From: Candidatus Dormiibacterota bacterium
GTDB taxonomy: Bacteria; Chloroflexota; Dormibacteria; Dormibacterales; Dormibacteraceae
Length of the DNA stretch: 64,000 nucleotides
Assembly (NCBI GenBank): GCA_955652705.1
Contig: CATPBK010000044.1
Span: forward strand, 1 to 64,000
Direction: 5' to 3'
Shown in pieces: positions 1 to 6,926 of the stretch. Every line of letters starts with the position of its first letter. Positions within the stretch are counted from its first letter, which is position 1. The position numbers and the translations under genes were made by a program. The notes under the pieces were generated by a model. It worked only from the letters and a program-made list of their open reading frames with translations, searched no databases and was not told where the DNA came from.

Positions 1-2
1 AG

Positions 3-2060
3 TACGAGCAGCGCGACGCGCAGGTCCAGATGCTGCTGGCGGTCGCTCAAATCCTGGAGCGGGGCGGCCGCCTCGTCGTCGAGGCGGGCACCCGGACCGG
101 CAAGAGCGTCGCCTACCTGATACCCGCCCTCGCCCGCGCGCTGGCCCGCGGGGAGAAGGTGGTCGTCTCGACAGCCACACACACCCTCCAGGAGCAGCTT
201 GTCGCCAAGGACATCCCGTTCCTGAAGCAGTGGCTGCCCTGGGACTTCGAAGTCTGTCTCCTGAAGGGCCGCGCGAACTACGTCTCGCAGCGGCGCTGGC
301 GGCGCTATCTGGCGGAGCCCTGCGCCGAGGCGGAGGAGCTCAGGTTCAAGCTCAAGGTCCTGATCTGGATCAACCAGACTGAGAGCGGCGACCGCTCCGA
401 GCTTCGCCTGCAGGGTCGCGAGGAAGTGTTCTGGACCCGGATCGCGTCCGACCCGATGGACTGCGTGGGCGTCTACTGCACAGCCGAGGACTGCTACGTC
501 CACCGGGCACGGGCCGAGGCCGAGCGGGCGGACCTGGTGGTCGTCAACCACTCTCTCCTGCTGGCTGATGCTGCTCAAGGAGGTGGCGTCCTGCCGGACT
601 TCCAGCATCTGATCATCGACGAAGCCCACCATCTCGAGGACGCGGCCACGCAGGGTCTTCGCCGGGAGGTGGACGGACCAGGCCTCCGAGCCCTGCTCGA
701 ACGGCTGGCTGAGGAAAAGGAAGGGCGGCTCAGCGGGTTGGTGGCGGAGATCGTGGCCCAGCCCCGGCTCGGCGCCGGAGATGCCCTCGGCGACGCCGGT
801 CCGCTGGCGCTGGACACGAGGCGCCGGGTCGAAACGGTGTTTCAGGCGGCGAGCGACTTTGTCCAGCGCAGGGTCTTAACTGGGCTCGACTCCACCAGGG
901 GGGTGCATCCCCCTCGGAGCGACGAGAGCATGCGGTTGACGGCGGCGATCCGCCAGGCGCCGGGCTGGCAGGCCGTTGCCGGCCTCGGCGGCGACGCGGT
1001 CACCGCCCTGGCCGGCCTCGACGCCAGGCTCCGGCGCGCCGTCGGGGCCGGGCGCGACTGGCTTGGCGGTGAGGAGCCTGACCAATCGCTCCGCGAGCTG
1101 GAGATCATCCGCAGCCGGCTGGCGGAAGCGGCCGGCCTGCTCCGGGAGGCATTCTTGGAGCCGGATGCCAACCAGGTCTACTGGTTCGTGCTGCTGGCCA
1201 AGAGCTCCAACCTGATCGTCCGCTCGGCGCCGCTCAACGTCGGCTCGCTCCTGAAGGAGCACGTCTTCGACCCGCGCGCGACGGTGATCTTCACCTCCGC
1301 CTCTCTGGCTGTTGGTGGGAGCTTCGATTTCTTCCGGCAGCGTGTGGGACTCGACTCCGAGCCTGAGATGCTGATCCTGGGATCGCCCTTCGACTACTTG
1401 AATCAGGCGCTCATCTGCCTGCCGAGCGGTCTCCCCGATCCTCAGTCCGAGGACTTCCAACCCGCTGTGGTGCGCGTGATCTGGGACGTCGGGCGGCGGA
1501 TCGGCGGCCGGACGCTCGCGCTCTTCACCTCCCATCGCCAGCTTCGCGACACCTACTTCGACTTGAAGCAGCGAGCCGATCTGGACGACATCCTGATCCT
1601 GGGCCAGGGCCTCGACGGCCAGCGCCGGCAGGTCCTGAAGTCGTTCCAGGAGACGGAGCGCGCGCTCCTGCTCGGCACCTCCAGCTTCTGGGAGGGGATC
1701 GACGTGCCGGGCGACCGGCTCTCCTGCGTGGTCATGGTCAGGCTGCCGTTCCCGGTGCCCACCGAGCCGGTCTTCGCGGCGCGGGCCGAGCAGGTCGCCG
1801 ACCCCTTCTCTCACTATGCGCTGCCGCTTGCAGCACTTCGCTTGAAGCAGGGCTTCGGCCGGCTGATCCGGCGCAGCAGCGACCGCGGCGCCGTCGTCAT
1901 CCTCGACAACCGGATCTCGAGCCGCGACTACGGGCGGGCCTTCCTGGAGGTGCTCCCGCGGGCCGCCATGTACGACGGGCCGGTCCGGGGCGTGGGGGAG
2001 ACCATCCAGCGCTGGCTCAGCGCCGCGCCCGAGCCCGAGCCGGCCCGACGAGGGGGGTGA
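3..2060 (+). CDS. dinG: DinG-family ATP-dependent DNA helicase (5' end outside window)
   Basis: XPD/DinG-type superfamily 2 helicase, which in other bacteria unwinds DNA 5'->3' and removes R-loops. The frame is open from the window edge and the codons before the first ATG (position 30) read YEQRDAQVQ, a family-like N-terminus, so the real start lies upstream. Counted from that ATG: Walker A AGTRTGKS (19-26, with R where G is usual), DEAH box 197-200, SFWEGIDVPG and QGFGRLIRR near the C-terminus. Fe-S cysteines C145, C150 and C155 are present, but the usual first ligand (NYxC) reads NYVS. Around 897-925 a G/C-rich stretch encodes RGVHPPRSDE and looks repeat-derived. The stop codon lies inside the first family C repeat. 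Confidence 0.93.
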   Translation, partial: YEQRDAQVQMLLAVAQILERGGRLVVEAGTRTGKSVAYLIPALARALARGEKVVVSTATHTLQEQLVAKDIPFLKQWLPWDFEVCLLKGRANYVSQRRWRRYLAEPCAEAEELRFKLKVLIWINQTESGDRSELRLQGREEVFWTRIASDPMDCVGVYCTAEDCYVHRARAEAERADLVVVNHSLLLADAAQGGGVLPDFQHLIIDEAHHLEDAATQGLRREVDGPGLRALLERLAEEKEGRLSGLVAEIVAQPRLGAGDALGDAGPLALDTRRRVETVFQAASDFVQRRVLTGLDSTRGVHPPRSDESMRLTAAIRQAPGWQAVAGLGGDAVTALAGLDARLRRAVGAGRDWLGGEEPDQSLRELEIIRSRLAEAAGLLREAFLEPDANQVYWFVLLAKSSNLIVRSAPLNVGSLLKEHVFDPRATVIFTSASLAVGGSFDFFRQRVGLDSEPEMLILGSPFDYLNQALICLPSGLPDPQSEDFQPAVVRVIWDVGRRIGGRTLALFTSHRQLRDTYFDLKQRADLDDILILGQGLDGQRRQVLKSFQETERALLLGTSSFWEGIDVPGDRLSCVVMVRLPFPVPTEPVFAARAEQVADPFSHYALPLAALRLKQGFGRLIRRSSDRGAVVILDNRISSRDYGRAFLEVLPRAAMYDGPVRGVGETIQRWLSAAPEPEPARRGG

Positions 2061-2188
2061 GTCGCGAACGGCCGCCCGGAGCGACTCCTCAAGGGGGGAC
2101 GTCCCCCCAAGAAGAGGGGGGTGAGTCGCGAACGGCCGCCCGGAGCGACTAAGCCCCCTAAAGGGGGCGTCTACGTCCCCCCTAAGAA
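2052..2188 (+). repeat. Two tandem family C two-hairpin repeats between dinG and rsmI
   Basis: Two identical 35-nt cores (2052-2086 and 2116-2150) start GGGGGGTGAGTCGC and end GGAGCGACT. In each, AGTCGC pairs with GCGACT around a CGGCCG centre. Each core is followed by a second hairpin: GGGGGGAC/GTCCCCCC in the first copy, CCCCCTAAAGGGGG plus a C-run in the second. The first copy contains the dinG stop codon; the second ends two bases before the rsmI CTG. Related units occur at 9978, 18628 and, inverted, 47733. Confidence 0.85.
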
Positions 2189-2189
2189 A

Positions 2190-2855
2190 CTGAGCACCCT
2201 CTTTGTCGTCGGCACGCCGATCGGGAACCTGGAAGACGTTACCCAGCGCGCGTTGCGCGTGCTCGCCGAGGTGAGCGCGATCGCGGCCGAGGACACGAGG
2301 ATCACCTCCCGGCTGCTGGCCCGGTATGGCATCCGCAAGCCGTTCATCTCCTACCGGGCGCCCGTCGAGCGCCGTGCGCTGCCGGCAGTGCTCAAATCGC
2401 TCTCGAGGGGCGACGTGGCGCTCGTCTCGGATGCCGGCACGCCGACGCTCTCCGACCCGGGCCAGCGGCTGGTCGAGGCGGCGGTGGCAGGCGGCCATCG
2501 CGTCGTCCCCATCCCAGGCCCCAGCGCCATTACGGCCGCGCTCTCCATCGCCGGCTTCGCCGGTGGCGGCTTTGTCTTCCTCGGCTACCTCCCCCGCAAG
2601 CCGGGCGAGCTGCGCCGGCTCTTTGCGTCGCTGGCCGAGGAGCGGCGCCCGGCGGTCGCCTTCGAGTCCCCGCATCGGATCCTCAAGTCGCTGGCGGCGC
2701 TGGACGAGGTGCTGCCGGTGCGGCCGCTGGTCGTGGCTCGCGAGCTGACGAAGCTGCACGAGGAGGTGCTGCGCGGCACAGCCGCCGAGATCTCCTCGAC
2801 ACTGCGTACGCCCCGCGGCGAGTTCACGCTCGTGGTGGCGGGTTGCCCTTCGTAG
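2190..2855 (+). CDS. rsmI: 16S rRNA (cytidine1402-2'-O)-methyltransferase RsmI
   Basis: Tetrapyrrole-methylase-fold enzyme that uses S-adenosylmethionine to 2'-O-methylate C1402 in the ribosomal P site. With the start proposed here the protein begins STLFVVGTPIGNLED, exactly where the family begins. AEDTR (about 34), SDAGTPTLSDPG (about 80) and PGPSA (about 109) follow; about 221 residues, normal size. The start is inferred to be CTG at 2190: the only upstream canonical codon in frame is GTG at 2121, which would add 23 residues translated from the family C repeat. The 3' end overlaps tatD by 13 nt. Function is certain, start less so. Confidence 0.92.
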   Translation: MSTLFVVGTPIGNLEDVTQRALRVLAEVSAIAAEDTRITSRLLARYGIRKPFISYRAPVERRALPAVLKSLSRGDVALVSDAGTPTLSDPGQRLVEAAVAGGHRVVPIPGPSAITAALSIAGFAGGGFVFLGYLPRKPGELRRLFASLAEERRPAVAFESPHRILKSLAALDEVLPVRPLVVARELTKLHEEVLRGTAAEISSTLRTPRGEFTLVVAGCPS

Positions 2856-3595
2856 ACACGCACCTCCACCTGGAGGAGCTCGAGCACCCGGGCGAGGCCG
2901 TGACCGAAGCCGTGGAGGCGGGCGTCGGGCGCCTGGTCACCATGGGGACCGACCTCGCCACCAGCACGGGCGCCCTAGGACTGGCTGAGCAGCGACGGGA
3001 GGTCTACGCCGCAGTCGGTCACCATCCTCTGAACCGCGAGGCTCCGGACCTTGACGGGCTCCGGCGCCTGGCCGCCCATGAGAAGGCGGTCGCGATCGGC
3101 GAGGTGGGGTTGGACGGCGCCCACACAGAGCTCGCCGCGCTCCCCACCCAGATCGAATGGTTCGCGTCGCTGTGCGACCTGGCGCTGGAGCTCGGGCTGC
3201 CCGTCTGCGTACACACGCGCGACTCGGCCAAGGAGGTGCACGACGTGCTTCGGGAGCGGCCCGGGCTGACCGGCGTGATGCACTACTTCTCGCTCGACGA
3301 AGCCTGGGCGGGCCGCTTCCTGGAACTTGGCTTCCACCTGTCCTTCGCGGGTCTCCTCACCCGGCCCAGCCGGCAGGAGCTGCGCGAGGTGGCCCGGAGC
3401 TGCCCGCCCGATCGCCTCCTCCTGGAGACCGACGCCCCCTTTGGGACGCCGCACGGCCGGCGCGCGAAGCAGAACCGGCCGGCCTGGCTCCTCGACACTG
3501 CGACCGTGGTCGCCAAGCTGCGTGGGCTGAGCCTCGAGGAGCTGGCTGTGATCGAAGAAACAAATGCCAGATCGCTCTTTTCGAAGCTGGGCTGA
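2843..3595 (+). CDS. tatD: TatD-family metal-dependent deoxyribonuclease
   Basis: TIM-barrel metallohydrolase of the TatD family (3'-5' exonuclease and D-Tyr-tRNA-related roles reported in other species). Visible metal-binding motifs: DTHLHL at the N-terminus, GEVGLDG near 90, CVHTRDS near 130, MHYFS near 155 and LLETDAPFGTP near 200. 250 residues, standard length. The TTG start at 2843 overlaps the rsmI end, and the protein begins right at the first metal motif (PFVDTHLHL). The rsmI-tatD-3D protein-rsmA order resembles the tatD/rsmA clusters of Gram-positive bacteria, where a 3D-domain (YabE-like) gene is also a neighbour. Confidence 0.93.
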   Translation: MPFVDTHLHLEELEHPGEAVTEAVEAGVGRLVTMGTDLATSTGALGLAEQRREVYAAVGHHPLNREAPDLDGLRRLAAHEKAVAIGEVGLDGAHTELAALPTQIEWFASLCDLALELGLPVCVHTRDSAKEVHDVLRERPGLTGVMHYFSLDEAWAGRFLELGFHLSFAGLLTRPSRQELREVARSCPPDRLLLETDAPFGTPHGRRAKQNRPAWLLDTATVVAKLRGLSLEELAVIEETNARSLFSKLG

Positions 3596-3613
3596 TATAG
3601 TCGGCTGCCGGGT

Positions 3614-4207
3614 TTGGGGTTTGCCAAGGGGCCTATCCGCCTCAAGGGCTTGTTCGCCTACGGGTCGGTAGCTCTCGTGCTGGGGTACGCGTTGCCAACC
3701 TTGAACGTCGCTGCAACAGCAGCGCCGGCGGTGTCGCCTGCCCAGCCGGCCGCGAGCGAGCTGCTCGCCAGCCGCCGCCAGCCCGTTGGCACGCGGACGT
3801 ACGCGTCTCCAGCTCCGACTCAGACGCCCAGCGCGCCGGTCGCCGAGGACGCTGTCTGGCAACGGCCTGCACCGCTCGCCGCGCCGGTCGTGGCCGCGGC
3901 CGCGTCCGGGCCGGCGCCCGCCGGGGTGCCGACAGACAACATCCGCCAGGTCATCCAGGGCTCGGCCACCTCTTACTGCCTGACCGGGCATACGGCCACC
4001 GGGACGAACGCGGGTCCCGGCTCGATCGCGGTCGACCCGACAGTGATCCCGCTCGGGAGCCACCTCTACGTGACCGGCTACGGGTACGGCTGGGCGGTCG
4101 ACACGGGCGGCGCGATCAAGGGCACCCTCATCGACGTCTGGCTGACCTGTGACGCGGCCATCCGCTGGGGGCGGCGGGCGGTCGCGGTCTACGTGCTGAC
4201 CGCCTGA
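3614..4207 (+). CDS. Secreted 3D-domain (lytic-transglycosylase-like) protein
   Basis: Likely exported cell-wall protein. An N-terminal hydrophobic segment (about 13-33) is a signal peptide or anchor, followed by an Ala/Pro/Thr-rich linker to about residue 115 and a C-terminal 3D domain. Three conserved aspartates are in VDPTVIPLGSHLYV, AVDTGGAIKG and LIDVWL, the MltA/RpfB/YocH catalytic fold acting on peptidoglycan. No LysM or G5 domain is present. The TTG start at 3614 lies 12 nt after a TATAGT -10-like motif (3596-3601), suggesting its own promoter with almost no leader. The stop TGA (4205-4207) shares CTGA with the proposed rsmA start. Confidence 0.85.
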   Translation: MGFAKGPIRLKGLFAYGSVALVLGYALPTLNVAATAAPAVSPAQPAASELLASRRQPVGTRTYASPAPTQTPSAPVAEDAVWQRPAPLAAPVVAAAASGPAPAGVPTDNIRQVIQGSATSYCLTGHTATGTNAGPGSIAVDPTVIPLGSHLYVTGYGYGWAVDTGGAIKGTLIDVWLTCDAAIRWGRRAVAVYVLTA

Positions 4208-5040
4208 CCGAGCCGCTCGACCCGGCGGATCGAAGCCAGCTGGAAGCGCTGCTTGCCAGGCACCGCTTCAAGCCCGTCCACCGGCTCGGCCAGAACTTCC
4301 TGGTCGACCCGCGCCTCGCCGATGCGGTCGCCGAGGCAGTGGGCGCTGCTCCCGGTGACGAGGTGCTCGAAGTGGGCGCCGGTCCCGGCGCTCTGACCGT
4401 CCGCCTGGCCGGCCAGGCTCGCCGAGTCGTCGCTGTCGAGATCGACCGCCGCCTCGTCGCGATCCTCCGCGAGGTGACCGCCGGGCTCCCCGACGTCGAG
4501 ATCAGGGCGGCGGACGTGCTGAAAATGCCCCTGCCGTCGGTGCCCATCGTGGCCGGCAACATCCCCTACTACCTGACCGGGGCGCTGCTGCCGAAGCTGC
4601 TGGAGCGGCCGGACCCGCCCCGGCGCGTGTCGCTGGTCGTCCAGAAGGAGGTGGCGCGGCGCTGGACGCGGCCCGGTGACTGGAGCCTCGCCACGCTGGC
4701 GGTCCACCTCTTCGCCGTACCGCGTCTCGACCTCGAGCTGCCCCGCGACGCCTTCTGGCCCGCGCCCGAGGTGGACTCGGCGCTGGTGGTGATGGACGTC
4801 CGCTCCCGGCCGGCGGTCCCGGTCGACGACCTGCCTGGCCTGCTCCGCCTCGCCGAGAGGATCTTCCAATTCCGGCGCAAGCAGCTGGGCGCGGCCCTGA
4901 CCCGGATTGCCGGACCTGGCGCCGCCGAGCGTCTAGAGAGCCTGGGCATCGACCCGGCGCGGCGTCCCCAGACGCTTTCGCTCGAGGAGTGGAGCGCGCT
5001 CTACAGAGCGTTTTCAGGAACTGACGGAAAAACCGCCTAA
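4204..5040 (+). CDS. rsmA: 16S rRNA dimethyladenosine transferase RsmA (KsgA)
   Basis: Dimethylates two adjacent adenosines near the 3' end of 16S rRNA, a late step of 30S assembly. The reading frame contains RLGQNFLVD (family N-terminus), the SAM motif EVGAGPGALT, AADVLKMPL and the catalytic NIPYYLTG. Between the upstream in-frame stop (4150) and a GTG at 4339 there is no ATG, GTG or TTG; starting at 4339 would delete the conserved GQNFLVD segment. CTG at 4204 overlaps the previous stop (CTGA) and gives MTEPLDPADRSQLEALL, about 278 residues, a normal length. The family call is secure; the CTG start is inferred. Confidence 0.93.
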   Translation: MTEPLDPADRSQLEALLARHRFKPVHRLGQNFLVDPRLADAVAEAVGAAPGDEVLEVGAGPGALTVRLAGQARRVVAVEIDRRLVAILREVTAGLPDVEIRAADVLKMPLPSVPIVAGNIPYYLTGALLPKLLERPDPPRRVSLVVQKEVARRWTRPGDWSLATLAVHLFAVPRLDLELPRDAFWPAPEVDSALVVMDVRSRPAVPVDDLPGLLRLAERIFQFRRKQLGAALTRIAGPGAAERLESLGIDPARRPQTLSLEEWSALYRAFSGTDGKTA

Positions 5041-5044
5041 TCTG

Positions 5045-6352
5045 ATGCAGCAGATGACGGAAGCCGGACTCCTGAAGTCGCAGAACGGCTTCCGGTACGT
5101 GCTCAGCAAGCCGGCCTTCCGCCTTGTCTGGTTCGCCCAGGTCGCCTCCCAGACCGCCGACAAATTCGTCATGTTCTCGCTGATCATCCTTGCCTACAAG
5201 GTGACCGGCGCCAGCACCAACGTCGCCATCACGCTGCTCGCATACACGCTGCCGGCGCTCTTCATCCCACCCTTCGCGGGCGTCTTCGCCGACCGCCACA
5301 ACCGCAAGAACATCATGGTCTGGGCCAACGTCGGGCGCGGCGCCGCGGTAGCGCTGATCCCGATCGTCGCCCTCTGGCCGCCGATCCGCGGCGACGTCCT
5401 CCACCTGCTCCTGATCACGTTCATCTTCAGCTCGCTGGGCCAGTTCTTCAGCCCAGCCGAAGCCGCGGCCATCCCTTCGCTGCTGCCCAAGCGGGCGCTG
5501 CTGACCGCCAACTCGATGGTCATGATCACGATGGTCCTGACGCTCTTGGTGGGCGGCGCGCTGGCCCCGCTCGCAGCCCGTATCGACGCTTACCTGCCTT
5601 ACTGGATCGCGTCGGGCTTCTTCATCCTGGGCGCGCTCCTGATCCTCTTCAGCGAGATCCCGCGCAACCAGCCGGTGCGCGAGCAGACCAGCCGCAATGC
5701 CGCCCGCCAGCTGATCAACGAGCTCTACGAAGCACTGGCGTTCCTGCGCGCATCGGCCGTGCTGATGTCCTCCTTCGCGCAGCTCTCGCTGGCCGTCCTG
5801 GTGCTTTTCATGATGTTCACCCTGGCGCCCGCTTACGTTTCGACTGTGGTCGGGATCCAGGCCCAGGACAGCTACGTGATCCTGGTGCCGGCGACGGTCG
5901 GCGCAATGCTCAGCGCGCTGGCGCTCGGCCAGTTCGGCCGGCATGCCAAGCGCTCGCGCCTGCTGGTGGGCAGCCTGGTGTCAACCGGCTTGACGCTGAT
6001 CGCGCTGGCCAGCGTCCCCTTCGCGATGCGGCACGTACCGGGGGTGGCCGACTACACGCGGTACTTCGCGGCAGTCTTCGCCTTCGTGCTCGGCATCGAG
6101 TTCGGTTTCCTCATGATCCCGTCGCTGACCTACCTGCAAGAGCACACAACCGACGAGATCAGGGGCCGGATCTTCTCGCTCTTCTTCATGGCTTACAACG
6201 GCGCCACGGCGCTGCCGGTGCTGCTGGCGGCGGCACTGGCCGACATCTTCGGGACTGGCCGCGTCATCGGTGGGCTGGGCGTGGCGCTAGCGGTCACCGG
6301 CGCGGCGGTGGCGAGCGGCGCCTCGCGTGTCTACGGACCAGAAGAAGGCTGA
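5045..6352 (+). CDS. MFS transporter (MFS_3-like efflux type)
   Basis: Major facilitator superfamily membrane protein, about 435 residues with around 12 hydrophobic segments. The loop FADRHNRKNIM between segments 2 and 3 matches the MFS signature (DRxxRR-like). It resembles the enterobactin-exporter/drug-efflux branch, but no substrate can be read from sequence. ATG at 5045 is one base after a TAATCT motif (5038-5043); a second ATG at 5054 is 10 nt from it and would fit a leaderless transcript. The 3' end overlaps the convergent dedA gene by 59 nt. Confidence 0.88.
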   Translation: MQQMTEAGLLKSQNGFRYVLSKPAFRLVWFAQVASQTADKFVMFSLIILAYKVTGASTNVAITLLAYTLPALFIPPFAGVFADRHNRKNIMVWANVGRGAAVALIPIVALWPPIRGDVLHLLLITFIFSSLGQFFSPAEAAAIPSLLPKRALLTANSMVMITMVLTLLVGGALAPLAARIDAYLPYWIASGFFILGALLILFSEIPRNQPVREQTSRNAARQLINELYEALAFLRASAVLMSSFAQLSLAVLVLFMMFTLAPAYVSTVVGIQAQDSYVILVPATVGAMLSALALGQFGRHAKRSRLLVGSLVSTGLTLIALASVPFAMRHVPGVADYTRYFAAVFAFVLGIEFGFLMIPSLTYLQEHTTDEIRGRIFSLFFMAYNGATALPVLLAAALADIFGTGRVIGGLGVALAVTGAAVASGASRVYGPEEG

Positions 6353-6899
6353 CTCCGCCGACGACCACGATTCCCACGCCGAGGTAGCCCAGGCCCCGCA
6401 CGACGCGCTCCAGGAGCGGCCAGTTGTGGCCCAGGACGAAGCCGACGATCCCGAACGTCGTGGCCCAGGCGACGGCGCCGATCACGCTGTAGAGCTGGAA
6501 TCGCCAGAAAGGCATCCGGGCGACGCCGGCGAACATCGAGGCGTACGACCTCAGGCCCAGGACGAAGCGCCCCACCAGGATCGTCTTGTCACCGTGGTGG
6601 GCGAAGAAGACCTCCGCCTGGGCCAGGTGCGACGGGCTCAGGCGCAGCCAGCGGATGAGGCGCTCCAGGAACGGCCGGCCGCCGCGCAGGCCGATGAAGT
6701 AGCCGAGGTCGCCGCCGGCCACCGCGCCCACGGCGGCCAGGACGATGACCAGCACGATGTTGAGCCGGCCGGTGCCGGCGTAGGCCGCCACGGCGAGGAG
6801 CGTCAGCTCTCCCGGGAAGGGGAGGCCGGTGCTCTCGATGAGGATGCCGAGGGCCGCCGCGGGGTAGCCGATCGAGTCGGCAAGGGCGCGAATGTCCAT
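6294..6899 (-). CDS. DedA-family membrane protein
   Basis: DedA/VTT-domain integral membrane protein, about 201 residues. Members act as proton-motive-force-dependent transporters or lipid (undecaprenyl-phosphate) flippases. Conserved features: ESTGLPFPGE after the first helix, GDLGYFIGLRGG, and the signature GRFVLGLRSYASMFAG followed by ARMPFWRF. The ATG at 6897-6899 gives the family N-terminus MDIRALADSIG. The C-terminus is Arg-rich (RRHARRRS). Divergent from thrS with only 27 nt between starts, and tail-to-tail with the MFS gene. Confidence 0.9.
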   Translation of the reverse strand: MDIRALADSIGYPAAALGILIESTGLPFPGELTLLAVAAYAGTGRLNIVLVIVLAAVGAVAGGDLGYFIGLRGGRPFLERLIRWLRLSPSHLAQAEVFFAHHGDKTILVGRFVLGLRSYASMFAGVARMPFWRFQLYSVIGAVAWATTFGIVGFVLGHNWPLLERVVRGLGYLGVGIVVVGGVSLLLVRRHARRRSPPPRR

Positions 6900-6911
6900 G
6901 AAGCGTGTCGG

Positions 6912-6917
6912 TATTCT
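6912..6917 (+). promoter_or_regulatory. Putative -10 (TATTCT) of thrS
   Basis: TATTCT lies 9 nt before the thrS ATG in the 27-nt gap between the divergent dedA and thrS starts. There is no room for a conventional leader or Shine-Dalgarno, so thrS mRNA may be leaderless. No clear -35 is visible. Confidence 0.4.
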
Positions 6918-6926
6918 GAGTTGCCC

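Noticed and set aside
876-2759. Long - strand frame opposite dinG/rsmI (627 codons)
   Set aside because: Composition is Arg/Pro/Gly/Asp-rich with no recognisable domain, and it is the complement of well-supported genes; such antisense frames are common at this GC content. The same applies to long - strand frames at 13360-15333, 20732-22495, 25555-27204, 30357-32804, 45011-47158 and 47173-49113.
6327-6926. 200-codon upstream extension of thrS
   Set aside because: It is the complement of dedA, is Asp/Glu/Ala/Gln-rich with no TGS-like sequence, and the ATG at 6927 is well placed after a -10 motif.
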